DNA of 64,000 nucleotides from Bacteriovoracia bacterium (GTDB lineage Bacteria; Bdellovibrionota; Bacteriovoracia; Bacteriovoracales; Bacteriovoracaceae), in NCBI GenBank assembly GCA_030431635.1, contig JAUIIL010000003.1:62001-126000 (forward strand), in the 5' to 3' direction. A program made the translations under genes and the position numbers. Within the stretch, counting starts at the first letter, position 1, and each line of letters starts with the position of its first letter. Under the pieces are notes generated by a model. The model made no database searches. It saw only the letters and a program-made list of their open reading frames with translations, and was not told where the DNA came from. This document shows, piece by piece, positions 44,243-53,688 of this stretch.

Positions 44243-45781
44243 ATGGATGATCTAAAATTCCTGCAAAGTTCATTTAGTGAGACACAATCAGGTTCAAAAT
44301 CTGAAATTCCTTTTTTAGCGAATTGTCCAAAAGTTATTATTGTTGAAGATGACAGAATCTTGGGTATTTCAATAAAAAAATTTCTTTCTAAAAAGCTTGA
44401 ATCAGAAGTCTTGTTATTTACAAGGGCTTCTGATTGCTTAGAAGTGCTCTCTTCAAGTGATATTAATGAGCCTTTTTGTCTTGTGACAGATATTTCTCTA
44501 GAGCAAGGCTCAGACGGACTCTTATTATTAGATATTTTAAAAGAAAAAAACTATCGATTTGTTTCTATTGCGATGACTGGATTTGCTAGTATTGAAACTG
44601 CAATTTCCGCAACCAAAAAAGGTGTTTTTCATTACCTAACCAAACCTTTTGAGTTAGAAGACTTGTATAAGGTTATTATTGATGGTTTAGACAAGAAGCT
44701 TGGGTTTAAAAATGAACTGACCCAGGTTCAAATAAAAAACGTCGCCCAAGAAAACATTCAAAACAGTATTGTTGTTGATAAGCTTAAATTAGAGCCTCCC
44801 CGAGAAGAGGACATGTTTTGTGGAATGATAGGTCGTTCAAGAATCATGAGAGAAGTTTTTGATAGAATTGAAAAAGTCTCTCAGTCCGATTCAACGATAC
44901 TTATCTCTGGAGCATCTGGAACAGGGAAAGAACTTGTTGCCAACGCTGTTCATATCCTTTCAACAAGAAATCGCAAAACAAGAGTCTCTGTTAACTGTGG
45001 GGCCATCCCTGGAGAGCTATTAGAGAGCGAGTTGTTCGGTCATATGAAAGGCTCTTTTACTGGAGCAATTTCCGATCGAAAGGGAAGATTTGAGCTGGCC
45101 AACCATGGGACTATTTTTTTAGATGAAATAGGTGATATGCCTCTTATTTTGCAAGTGAAGCTCCTAAGAGTCATACAAAGCCGTCAAATTGAGCCAGTTG
45201 GTGGATCTCTTCCTATTAATGTCAACGTTCGCATTATAGCAGCGACACACAGGGATCTTGAGCAAGCAGTTAATGAAGGAAGATTTAGAGAAGACTTATT
45301 TTATAGACTTAATGTTATTCCAATTAAAATACCAGCTCTAAAAGAGAGAAGAGAAGATATCCCGCTTCTTATTTCTTATTTCTTAGAAAAATTTGTCAGT
45401 GCCGATAAAAGAAATGAAATAGAGTTGTCTGAAGAAGCCCTTGAGTTACTCTTATCCTATGATTGGCCAGGAAATGTACGAGAGCTTGAAAACGTTATTG
45501 AAAGGCTAGTTATCCTAAGAGGGGGAAATAGAATTCTTCCAGAAGATTTGCCTGCTAAAATTTACAGACATAATCCCCTGGCCTCATCACTTTATAAACA
45601 TATCTTTGAATTACCTGATGAGGGAGTTGATTTGAAAAAAGTCATATCTGATATAGAAGATTCTCTTATTATGCAGGCCCTTGGAAGAACTAAAGGGAAT
45701 AAAAATCAAGCCTCAAAGCTTCTTCAACTTAATAGAACAACTCTTATCGAGAAAATTAAGAAAAAAGATCTAACTGTTTAA
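44243..45781 (+). CDS. Sigma-54-dependent response regulator (NtrC/FlgR type)
   Basis: 512 aa. An N-terminal receiver (about 28-150) has the acidic pair E35-D36, phospho-acceptor D83 (VTDIS), T112 and K134. The AAA+ domain has Walker A GASGTGKE (about 223-230), the sigma-54 contact loop GSFTGA (270-275, GAFTGA family), Walker B IFLDEIGD and the arginine-finger stretch GRFREDLFYRL. A Fis-type helix-turn-helix (about 475-508) ends it. It would activate sigma-54 promoters when phosphorylated. The flagellar run starting at 48.7 kb on the same strand makes a flagellar role likely, but a partner kinase is not in the window. Confidence 0.92.
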   Translation: MDDLKFLQSSFSETQSGSKSEIPFLANCPKVIIVEDDRILGISIKKFLSKKLESEVLLFTRASDCLEVLSSSDINEPFCLVTDISLEQGSDGLLLLDILKEKNYRFVSIAMTGFASIETAISATKKGVFHYLTKPFELEDLYKVIIDGLDKKLGFKNELTQVQIKNVAQENIQNSIVVDKLKLEPPREEDMFCGMIGRSRIMREVFDRIEKVSQSDSTILISGASGTGKELVANAVHILSTRNRKTRVSVNCGAIPGELLESELFGHMKGSFTGAISDRKGRFELANHGTIFLDEIGDMPLILQVKLLRVIQSRQIEPVGGSLPINVNVRIIAATHRDLEQAVNEGRFREDLFYRLNVIPIKIPALKERREDIPLLISYFLEKFVSADKRNEIELSEEALELLLSYDWPGNVRELENVIERLVILRGGNRILPEDLPAKIYRHNPLASSLYKHIFELPDEGVDLKKVISDIEDSLIMQALGRTKGNKNQASKLLQLNRTTLIEKIKKKDLTV

Positions 45782-46009
45782 GCGACCCTGCACTATATAG
45801 GCAGAAATTAACTGACTAAGTTTGGTTGGATATTCAATAAGTTATTGGAATATAAAAGTGTCAAACAGGTGACTGGAAAAAAAATGCCTACCAGTAAAAA
45901 ATTCCTTTTTTCTGGCCCAGATATCTGTACAATAGAAAGAGGAGTTGGGTTTATCAGGAAGATGAATCACCCTTTTTATGATTTATTAGAGACAGGAAGT
46001 TTCAAAATC

Positions 46010-48715
46010 ATGCAGCATCACTTGTTCAAAATTTTGACGATGATCTTTGTGTTGCTAACACTTTGTTCCTCACGTGTTAGTGCTCAAACGATTTATCAAG
46101 AAAGTTTTTCCACTCACCATCGATGGAATATTAAGATCCCAAGAGAACAAGTTCTTGTTAAAAAAGATGATAACGAAATTAAGATTCAAACTTTAAATAT
46201 TGAGCTATTTAATAAGTTGGCAGATGACTTAAGTAAAGTCAGTTTAGATAAAGGTTATTTCTCTGACCTAAAGTTCAATCGAGAGCAATACCCTCAAGAA
46301 CCAGCGACGGTCTCCTTTATTCTTAGTAATCCTAACATTGAAATGTTTAGTTTTTATCAAGACAAAGATAAAAAATACATTTTAGATTTCTGGAAGAATG
46401 AAGAAGTTTCATTTGATGAACCTATTAAGAAGAAAGAAGTTCAAAAACCTTTGTTGGCCAAGATTACCAAGCCAGTGAAGGCCAATAAAAAAGATTCTAA
46501 AAAACAAGAGAAAAAAATTAATTATAATAAGGAGCTTTCTGAAAATAAAAATCCTCTTTCTAGTATTATTGCAACCAAGAAAGTTGAGAGTAAGGGATAT
46601 CGTGATTTTAGATACGGGGCTTCCTTTATATGGGACTATAGACCTCTTCGACCTACACTAGAGCAAGATGTGAACTTAAAAAGCAAAATTCCGGCTTCTC
46701 TTTATAAAATTAAGGATAGAGAATACGATAAAGATGAGAAAGAAGCTCATATGCAGCTAACCATTAATCTTTTCAGAAAAGAGAAGTGGGGACTTCTTGC
46801 AAAATCAGTGAAATTATATGAAACAAAGTTCGGCAAAGATAGTAATCATGAGCTTAACGAATTTTTAAAAGCTAACTCTTTATTAAAGAAAAATCTTAAA
46901 GAGCAAAATAAAGGTGTTGCTGCTTCTGCCTATAACATTCTAAATAACTTACTCGAAACAAGTACAAATTATGAACTCAAAAAAGCAATCGGTCGATATC
47001 TAATTCAGGCTTCTTTAGATAGAGATAATTATATAGAATCTCTATCTTTTGCTAGAAAACTCTTTTTTGAATCAAAAGAAGAGTTTGATAAGGAGATGAC
47101 TATCTATAGCTCTCGAGTTATTTTGCATTGTTTGGCCAGTCTCAAGCAAAATGATAAAATTAATGAATTTCTTGAGGATAAATATATTAAAAAAATTCTT
47201 CCTCAACAAATAGGACATTCTTATAGCTCTTTTGCTTTGTTAGAAGTGGGTGACACCGAAAAGGTCATAGAGCTTTATGAAAGTAGAAAGAAAGGTTTGG
47301 TAGGAATTATTGAACCTGCAATTTTGTTTAATACAGCAGAAGCTTATTTTAGAAATTCACAGTATGAAAAATCAATTACTCTTTTTGATAGCTTTGTTAA
47401 AGAATATTCTTACCTAAATAAAGCTCCTCATGCAAGATTAAGAATTGCCTTGAGTTATGAGGTTTTAGAAAAACCGATAAAAAAAGTAGTCAAGCTCTAT
47501 AAAGATGCGTTGGATAGGTCTCCGGACGATCAAATTCGTTATGAAGCAAAATTACGTTATTTAGGAGTAGAGCTTCTTCGAAAACAAGAGCTTGCAAAAA
47601 CAGATTTAGAAAAAGAAATATTCTTTGAAATGTCTCCGGGTGAAAGAAAGTCTGTATCTAAAGAACTGAAAAAACTACTTTGGCTTGTTAGATTAAGAAC
47701 TTATATTAACAAAAAACAATACAGTAAGGGGTTAACGTATTTAAGCAGTATACCTCTTAATTCATTGAAGCCTCTTAGACGCCAAGTTTTTCAAGCTGAT
47801 GGAGCTGAAATCATCTATGGTCTTATTAATGAAGCTCATGCAAAAGAGAATTTTTCAAAGGCAATAAAACTTTGGAAAACTTATCATGATATTTACGACA
47901 ACAAAGTGGCCATTAATCCTCATATCAATTTCCTTGTGGCCGATTCTTATTTAAAATTGGGACTTGTAAAAAGTTTTGATGAAACACTAGAAAACTTTCA
48001 AGGTCTTAAATCTTATGCAACAAGAGTTTTTCCAGCTTGGATTAAAAGAAATAAAGATATCCAAATTACAAATATGCTAAAGGAACTTATTTTAATTAGA
48101 CACCTAAATAAAAAACAATGGGACTTGGCCAGTACAATGTTAGAGAAGTTAAATAATGAGGATAAAAAAGAAATTAACTATTCTTACTACCGGGGGATTG
48201 TTGATTTTGAACAAAATAAGCATAAACAAGCAGCGGACTCATTTGAAAATATGTTAATAGACCCCAATGCTAAAAACCAATTGGATATGGCCCAGTTAGC
48301 AAACTTAATAACTAAGTATGTGGAGTCTTTGCATAAAACATCTCAAACAGAAAGATTGGTAAAAACAGTTAAAGCGATCATTAAAGATTTAGATAGAGAA
48401 GAAGTGAAATTAGAATCATTAAAGAACGCTAAGAAAAGGATTCACTATCTTCTCATTGAAAATCTTTACGCTTCTAAACAAGAAAATTATCCTCAGTTAG
48501 AAGAGAATGCTCAAAGCTTTTTAAATAATTATAAAAAGTCCGAGTATGCAGATAGAGTGAAGTATATTTATGGGCTTGCAATGATAAAGAATTTAAAAGT
48601 CGAACAAGGAAGTGAGGTTTTAAATTCAATGATTTCAGATAAGGATGTACCTGGTTATTTAAAAGAAATGGCCAAGACGGAACTATCTGCAATCAAACTT
48701 GGAGTTGGAATTTAA
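46010..48715 (+). CDS. Large secreted TPR-repeat protein
   Basis: 901 aa from ATG 46010, which gives a clean signal peptide (IFVLLTLCSSRVSA, cut before QT). The frame is open from 45845, and ATG 45962 is an alternative. A 130-residue N-terminal beta-rich region (IYQESFSTHHRWNIKIP...) resembles an AMIN-like domain and is followed by a Lys-rich linker. Beyond about residue 210 the sequence is helical TPR-like repeats to the end, including YEKSITLFDSFVKEYSYLNKAPHARL. It likely sits in the periplasm as a binding scaffold. It stands between the two sigma-54 activator genes and just before the flagellar operon, so a flagellar assembly role is inferred. Confidence 0.7.
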   Translation: MQHHLFKILTMIFVLLTLCSSRVSAQTIYQESFSTHHRWNIKIPREQVLVKKDDNEIKIQTLNIELFNKLADDLSKVSLDKGYFSDLKFNREQYPQEPATVSFILSNPNIEMFSFYQDKDKKYILDFWKNEEVSFDEPIKKKEVQKPLLAKITKPVKANKKDSKKQEKKINYNKELSENKNPLSSIIATKKVESKGYRDFRYGASFIWDYRPLRPTLEQDVNLKSKIPASLYKIKDREYDKDEKEAHMQLTINLFRKEKWGLLAKSVKLYETKFGKDSNHELNEFLKANSLLKKNLKEQNKGVAASAYNILNNLLETSTNYELKKAIGRYLIQASLDRDNYIESLSFARKLFFESKEEFDKEMTIYSSRVILHCLASLKQNDKINEFLEDKYIKKILPQQIGHSYSSFALLEVGDTEKVIELYESRKKGLVGIIEPAILFNTAEAYFRNSQYEKSITLFDSFVKEYSYLNKAPHARLRIALSYEVLEKPIKKVVKLYKDALDRSPDDQIRYEAKLRYLGVELLRKQELAKTDLEKEIFFEMSPGERKSVSKELKKLLWLVRLRTYINKKQYSKGLTYLSSIPLNSLKPLRRQVFQADGAEIIYGLINEAHAKENFSKAIKLWKTYHDIYDNKVAINPHINFLVADSYLKLGLVKSFDETLENFQGLKSYATRVFPAWIKRNKDIQITNMLKELILIRHLNKKQWDLASTMLEKLNNEDKKEINYSYYRGIVDFEQNKHKQAADSFENMLIDPNAKNQLDMAQLANLITKYVESLHKTSQTERLVKTVKAIIKDLDREEVKLESLKNAKKRIHYLLIENLYASKQENYPQLEENAQSFLNNYKKSEYADRVKYIYGLAMIKNLKVEQGSEVLNSMISDKDVPGYLKEMAKTELSAIKLGVGI

Positions 48716-48738
48716 ATACATAAAAGACAGGAGGTCGA

Positions 48739-49680
48739 ATGTTTGCATCAGAATTAGAGCTAGTAGGGTCTAGTCAAAAGTTTCAGAAATCAGTTGATTT
48801 TGCCGAAAATGTAGCCGTTACCAAATCATCAGCCCTTATTGTTGGTGAATCAGGGACAGGAAAGAAAACATTTTGTCGGTATATTCACTCACTATCGGCT
48901 AGAAAGAATGGTGAGTTTTATGTGGTTGATTGTTCTCAAGATGCAAAAAGAGTTGAACAAGAGATCCTTGGTTACAGAGATGTTGAAACAGGTCGTTTTA
49001 ATAAAGGTGTCCTTGAAAAAGCGAATCATGGTACGGTTGTTTTTTCAAATATAGATGGTTTAGATGAGAACTTTCAAAAAAGACTTTTTACAATTATTCA
49101 AGAATTAACTGATTATGATATTGATGTAAGAATTTTAGCAACGACTTCAAAAAATCTTTCAAAATATGTTGGTGCGGGACGTTTTTATAGAGCGCTTTAT
49201 ACACACTTCTCTGGAACGCAAATCAATCTTTCTCCTTTGAGAGAGAGACCTGAAGACATTCAAAACCTAGCTCAGTATTTTGTTAATAAATTTTGTAATG
49301 AAAGAAATGAAAGTAGTTATCTCATTACAGATGAAGCTAGAGAGAAGATTTCTTCATTTTATTGGACTCACAATATAGCTGAACTGAAATCTGTGATTGA
49401 AAGCGCAATTGAGAATGCAGAGAATGGAAAAATTGATTTAAATGCTATTGAACTTGGAGAAAAGAAAGCAGAAAGTTTTATTGTCGATGATGATGATGAT
49501 GGGATTCGGTTGATGTCTTTAAAAGATGCCGAAAAATTACTTATTAAAAAGGCTCTTATTCATACTTCCGAGAATAGAACTCAAGCAGCAAAAATTCTTG
49601 GCGTATCAATCAGAACTTTAAGAAACAAAATAAACGAATATAGACATGATGGACATAGTTACTTTGTTAACTTGAGATAA
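48739..49680 (+). CDS. Degenerate sigma-54 activator-like AAA+ protein
   Basis: 313 aa with no receiver domain. Walker A is intact, GESGTGKK (36-43), and the Fis-type HTH at the C-terminus is intact (ENRTQAAKILGVSIRTLRNKI). Against the activator at 44243, the sigma-54 contact loop GAFTGA is absent (GYRDVETGRFNKG instead), Walker B reads VVFSNIDG so both acidic residues are lost (S103, N104), and the arginine-finger stretch reads GRFYRALYTHF. ATP hydrolysis and open-complex remodelling are thus unlikely. AGGAGG lies 4 bases upstream. Its stop is 2 bases from flgB, so it heads the flagellar run. It also has a run of five Asp codons near residue 250. Confidence 0.85.
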   Translation: MFASELELVGSSQKFQKSVDFAENVAVTKSSALIVGESGTGKKTFCRYIHSLSARKNGEFYVVDCSQDAKRVEQEILGYRDVETGRFNKGVLEKANHGTVVFSNIDGLDENFQKRLFTIIQELTDYDIDVRILATTSKNLSKYVGAGRFYRALYTHFSGTQINLSPLRERPEDIQNLAQYFVNKFCNERNESSYLITDEAREKISSFYWTHNIAELKSVIESAIENAENGKIDLNAIELGEKKAESFIVDDDDDGIRLMSLKDAEKLLIKKALIHTSENRTQAAKILGVSIRTLRNKINEYRHDGHSYFVNLR

Positions 49681-49682
49681 GT

Positions 49683-50090
49683 ATGGATATTAATAACAAA
49701 ACATTACAGGCATTGGCACAATCTTTGAACTTCAGACAAATGAAGCAAGAGCTTATATCAAGCAACGTGGCCAATGCACAAACTCCTGGTTATAAGGCTA
49801 AACGTCTTGATTTTGAAGAAGCTCTAGCAAGGGCCTTAAATATTGATGGAAAACAAGGAATGAATACGACTCATGAAAAACATTTTAATGTTGGTAATGG
49901 GGGATTTTCAAACTTAGAGCCAGAAGTTTATACAGACCCTAATGGAATTGTTAGTGAAAATGGAAATACTGTTGATGTGGAACAAGAGATGGCCAAGTTG
50001 GCAGAAAACAAAATTCTCTACGATGCTTTAGTCCAGTTGGTGAATAAGAAGATGGGATTAATGAAATATGCGGTATCAGCAGAGAAATAA
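49683..50090 (+). CDS. flgB: Flagellar proximal rod protein FlgB
   Basis: 135 aa, matching FlgB. Contains the rod-protein N-terminal motif ISSNVANAQTPGYKAKRLDFEE-like (SNVANAQTPGYKA at about 28-40) and the C-terminal MAKLAENKILYDALVQLVNKK helix used for axial packing. It forms the first rod segment above the MS-ring. It begins 2 bases after the preceding stop and is followed by flgC after 10 bases. Confidence 0.95.
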   Translation: MDINNKTLQALAQSLNFRQMKQELISSNVANAQTPGYKAKRLDFEEALARALNIDGKQGMNTTHEKHFNVGNGGFSNLEPEVYTDPNGIVSENGNTVDVEQEMAKLAENKILYDALVQLVNKKMGLMKYAVSAEK

Positions 50091-50100
50091 GAGGTATTAG

Positions 50101-50538
50101 ATGGATCTATTAACAAGTTTAAGAATTAGCTCTTCAGGTCTTGCTGCCCAGAGGAAGCGAATGGAAACGATATCTTCTAATATTGCGAATGCTCAGACGA
50201 CAAGAACAGCAGAAGGTGGGCCTTACCGTCCGAAAGAAGTTGTTTTTGGAGCAGAGCCTGCGAGAGAGAGTTTTTCTGAAATTCTTGAGGGAGAGTTAGA
50301 TGCTAATGGACAAGAAGTTCATGTAACTGAAGTTATTTCAACTAATAAACCTCCTATTTTAAAGTATGAACCCAATCACGCGGATGCAGATGAGAATGGG
50401 TATGTGGCCTATCCCAATATTAACGTCATGTCCGAGATGGCCAATATGATGAATGCACAAAGAAGTTATGAAGCTAACGTTTCTGCAATAAATACAGCAA
50501 AGAGTATGGCCATTAAAGCTTTAGAGATAGGTAGGTAA
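50101..50538 (+). CDS. flgC: Flagellar proximal rod protein FlgC
   Basis: 145 aa, slightly longer than the usual 134. N-terminal motif RISSSGLAAQRKRMETISSNIANAQ (motif positions about 7-31, key SSNIANAQTT) and C-terminal MSEMANMMNAQRSYEANVSAI mark a rod protein of the FlgC type. GAGGT precedes the ATG. Two bases separate its stop from fliE. Confidence 0.95.
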   Translation: MDLLTSLRISSSGLAAQRKRMETISSNIANAQTTRTAEGGPYRPKEVVFGAEPARESFSEILEGELDANGQEVHVTEVISTNKPPILKYEPNHADADENGYVAYPNINVMSEMANMMNAQRSYEANVSAINTAKSMAIKALEIGR

Positions 50539-50540
50539 CC

Positions 50541-50903
50541 ATGATTAAAACAGAAGCAGGCATTAATCAAGTATTGAAAAACTATGATTCGAAGGGATGG
50601 AATCGAAAAACAGATTTCAAATTGAATACTGAATTTAATAATTTCCCTTCACCGGCATCTCCTGAGGCGAATCCTGCCAATACAAAATCTTTTGGAGATT
50701 TTCTCTCAGAATCCATCGGGAAAGTGAATGAACTCCAAAAGAACGCAGATGTGGCCATGCAGAAGCTAGCAAGCGGAGAAAGTAAGAACTTACATGAGAC
50801 AATGATTGCTGTCGAGCAAGCTGATATTGCTTTTAAAGCAATGAACCAGATTCGATTGAAAGTCATTGATGCTTATAAAGAAATAATGAGAATGCAAATA
50901 TAA
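50541..50903 (+). CDS. fliE: Flagellar hook-basal body protein FliE
   Basis: 120 aa. The conserved part is the C-terminal half: FGDFLSESIGKVNELQKNAD, the MQKLASGESKNLHETMIAVEQAD helix (key residues G-x5-LH-x2-MIAVEQA) and the RLKVIDAYKEIMRMQI end. FliE joins the MS-ring to the rod and is exported early. The first 40 residues are variable. Confidence 0.93.
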   Translation: MIKTEAGINQVLKNYDSKGWNRKTDFKLNTEFNNFPSPASPEANPANTKSFGDFLSESIGKVNELQKNADVAMQKLASGESKNLHETMIAVEQADIAFKAMNQIRLKVIDAYKEIMRMQI

Positions 50904-50939
50904 TTTAGTTGATCAGTAAAGAAAGCTCAGGAGGGCGTT

Positions 50940-52628
50940 TTGGAAAACTTTTTTAAACAGATCGTAACCAATTTTGGAGAATTCTTCAGTTCTCTTGACG
51001 TTGTCAGACGTGTTGGTGTTATTGCCCTTGCCCTTATTACCGTAACAATAATTGTTGCAATCATTACTTGGGCCGCAAAAACTCAATATAAAGTTCTTTA
51101 TACTGATTTAACGAAAGAAGACTCGGCCCTCATCGCACAAATGCTAGAAGAGGCCAAAATCAGTTATCAAATAGCTGATGAAGGTAAAACTATTAAAGTT
51201 CCGGAAGATAAAACAGAAGTTTGGAGATTGGAAATTGCGAAGAAAGGAGTTAATTTTTCTTCAACTGTTGGATATGAAGTTTTTGATAACCAAAGTTTTG
51301 GAACAACAAGTTTTGTCCAAAAAATTAACAAACAAAGAGCCCTTGAAGGTGAACTTATTAAAACAATTAAACATATTAGAGGTGTTGAAAGAGCGAGAGT
51401 TCACTTGTCTATCCCTGAATCCTCTCCTTTTGTTTCAGAACAAAAACCTCCCGGTGCATCAGTCGTTCTTGAACTCTCACCAGGAGTTGTTCCAACGTCA
51501 GGTGAAATAAGAGGGATTCAGCAATTGGTTTCAGCAGCTGTTGAGAGAATGAGAACTGAAGATGTTATTATTATCAATTCGAGAGGAAAGAAGTTATCTG
51601 AAAATCTTGGTGATAGCATGACTGCTGAAACGGCCAATCGTATGGCCCTTGAATCAAAACTAAACGCTCAGTATGAAAAACAAGTTGAAGAGATTCTCTC
51701 AAGAGTTGTAGGTGAAGGAAAAGTTATCGCTAAAGTTTCTGCTAAACTTGATTTTACGGAGAGAATTGAAACTCAGACAACTTATGATAATGAAAATAAG
51801 GCGATTATTTCTGAGGTTGCCAATAAACAAAAACTTCTAGGAACAAGACCTTCTCCTCAAGGAATCCCAGGGGCAAGAAGTAATCTACCAGGAGAGAAAC
51901 CTCAACCAGGAATTCCTGAAACAAAAAATGATGTTGATAAAAGTTTAACAACTAGAAACTATGGTGTACCTTCAAAAGTAACAAAATCAAAGAAACCAAC
52001 AGCAGAACTCAAAAATTTAAGTGTTGCTGTTATGCTTGATGGAAAAAGAGCTCCAGTTCTTGATGAAAATGGAGTTCAAAAAGTAAGTGAACAAGGAATT
52101 CCTTTAACTAAGTATGAACCTTGGTCAAAAGCAGAGATTGAAAACTTCAGACAAGTGGTGGCTTCTGCTTTAGGAATAAGTTTGACTAGGGGAGATCAAT
52201 TAACGATTAAGAACATGGAGTTTGCAGAAGAAGATCTTGCTGCTGTTGAAGCAATTCTTGAGAGACGTGAGAATCGTGAAATCATTAAAAACTTAACAAA
52301 ATACCTCATGATAGGTCTTATCATTTCTTTATTCTTCCTTGTGGTTGTAAGACCATTTATCGCATGGGTAACAGAGAACACTGTTGAGACGATCGATGAT
52401 TATCTTCCTAAAACAATCGAGGAGTTGGAGAAAATCCAAGCAGGCCAAAAGCTACCAGGACTCGAGGATGCGCTACCTACGATTGAAGAGAAAATCAATC
52501 CAGAAAAGATTGAAGGGAATTTACTTAGAGAAAAGATTGTTAACCTTGTGGAGCAAAACCCTGCAAAAGCAGCTCATATTTTGCATGAAATGATTCATTC
52601 AGTTGATGAAAATAAACAAATAGCTTAA
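50940..52628 (+). CDS. fliF: Flagellar MS-ring protein FliF
   Basis: 562 aa, TTG start behind AGGAGG with a 6-base gap. Membrane helices at about 25-47 and 455-475 flank the large periplasmic region, with ring-building motifs LYTDLTKEDSALIAQMLEEA near 60 and SSPFVSEQKPPGASV-type region near 165-180. A Pro/Gly-rich stretch at about 300-330 is as expected. The C-terminal cytoplasmic tail ends in a helix for binding FliG. Followed by fliG after 10 bases. Confidence 0.95.
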   Translation: MENFFKQIVTNFGEFFSSLDVVRRVGVIALALITVTIIVAIITWAAKTQYKVLYTDLTKEDSALIAQMLEEAKISYQIADEGKTIKVPEDKTEVWRLEIAKKGVNFSSTVGYEVFDNQSFGTTSFVQKINKQRALEGELIKTIKHIRGVERARVHLSIPESSPFVSEQKPPGASVVLELSPGVVPTSGEIRGIQQLVSAAVERMRTEDVIIINSRGKKLSENLGDSMTAETANRMALESKLNAQYEKQVEEILSRVVGEGKVIAKVSAKLDFTERIETQTTYDNENKAIISEVANKQKLLGTRPSPQGIPGARSNLPGEKPQPGIPETKNDVDKSLTTRNYGVPSKVTKSKKPTAELKNLSVAVMLDGKRAPVLDENGVQKVSEQGIPLTKYEPWSKAEIENFRQVVASALGISLTRGDQLTIKNMEFAEEDLAAVEAILERRENREIIKNLTKYLMIGLIISLFFLVVVRPFIAWVTENTVETIDDYLPKTIEELEKIQAGQKLPGLEDALPTIEEKINPEKIEGNLLREKIVNLVEQNPAKAAHILHEMIHSVDENKQIA

Positions 52629-52638
52629 GGAGAAAAGC

Positions 52639-53676
52639 GTGGCAGCAGAAGAAACAAACGTCGACCAAGATACAGAGTATGCCCTCCTATCAGGCCAGGA
52701 TAAAGCCGCTATTCTTTTGAGTTCTCTTGGTTCAAAAACATCAAAGTTAGTTTTTGATCATTTGAAAGATAACGATGTCAAAAGAATGATTAATGCAATG
52801 TCGACAGTTTCAAAATCTCCGATTTGGATGGTAAAAAAAGTTCTTGAAGAATTTTATGGTCTTATTAATGAAGAGAACAGTTTACTTTTTTCAGATAACA
52901 AAGGAAAAGATTTTATTATTCAAACCTTAGGTGAGGATCGTGCAAAGCAACTATTGGGACAAATCGTTGAAGTTGGTAACGCAAATACTTTAGAGTCTCT
53001 TGAGCTAGTTGATACGAGAACATTATCAAACTTTTTAATTAATGAACATCCTCAAACAATTGCTTTGATTGTGGCACATTTAAATGCTGAAAGAAAAGTT
53101 GATGTTTTAAGAAAATTACCAGAAGGACTTCAAGCTGAGGTTGTTTTAAGAGTGGCCAACCTTGATTTCGTTTCTCCTGAATTAATTGCACAACTTGATG
53201 ATGTTCTTAAAACAGAGCTCAGTACGCTTGGCTCTATTGATACTCAACAACTCGGAGGGGTTGAGCCAATTGCTGACATGCTCAACATGATGGATAAAAA
53301 CTCTGAGAAAAATGTTATGGCCAGAGTTGAGGAAAAAGATCCTGAACTTGCGGAAGAAATCAGAAAACTCATGTTTGTTTTCGAAGACCTTATCTTTGTT
53401 GATGATAAGGGGATTCAAGAAATGCTTAAGATTGTGGATAACCAAAAACTGGTTATCGCACTTAAAACAGCCCCAGAGGATATCAAAGCTAAACTATTTA
53501 AAAATATGTCTAACAGAGCTGCCGGATTACTTGCTGAAGACTTAGATGCGTTGGGGCCAACAAAACTATCTGATGTAGAGAAAGCACAACAAGAAATCGT
53601 TCAAATGGTTAAAGATCTTGAAGCAAAAGGTAAGGCCATTATTGCCAGAGGTGGTGAAGGTGATGCGCTTGTTTAA
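52639..53676 (+). CDS. fliG: Flagellar motor switch protein FliG
   Basis: 345 aa, GTG start with AAGGAG upstream. The N domain (SGQDKAAILLSSLGS), the middle domain with EHPQTIALIVAHL near 130, and the C-terminal torque domain with the charged helix EIRKLMFVFEDLIFVDD are all present. It forms the rotor ring between FliF and the stators and sets torque and switching. Followed by fliH after 12 bases. Confidence 0.96.
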   Translation: MAAEETNVDQDTEYALLSGQDKAAILLSSLGSKTSKLVFDHLKDNDVKRMINAMSTVSKSPIWMVKKVLEEFYGLINEENSLLFSDNKGKDFIIQTLGEDRAKQLLGQIVEVGNANTLESLELVDTRTLSNFLINEHPQTIALIVAHLNAERKVDVLRKLPEGLQAEVVLRVANLDFVSPELIAQLDDVLKTELSTLGSIDTQQLGGVEPIADMLNMMDKNSEKNVMARVEEKDPELAEEIRKLMFVFEDLIFVDDKGIQEMLKIVDNQKLVIALKTAPEDIKAKLFKNMSNRAAGLLAEDLDALGPTKLSDVEKAQQEIVQMVKDLEAKGKAIIARGGEGDALV

Positions 53677-53688
53677 TAAGGAGTTGTT

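Noticed and set aside
45782-46009. Possible flagellar sigma-28 or sigma-54 promoter in front of the TPR gene
   Set aside because: I looked for both patterns and found no match with the right core bases and spacing.
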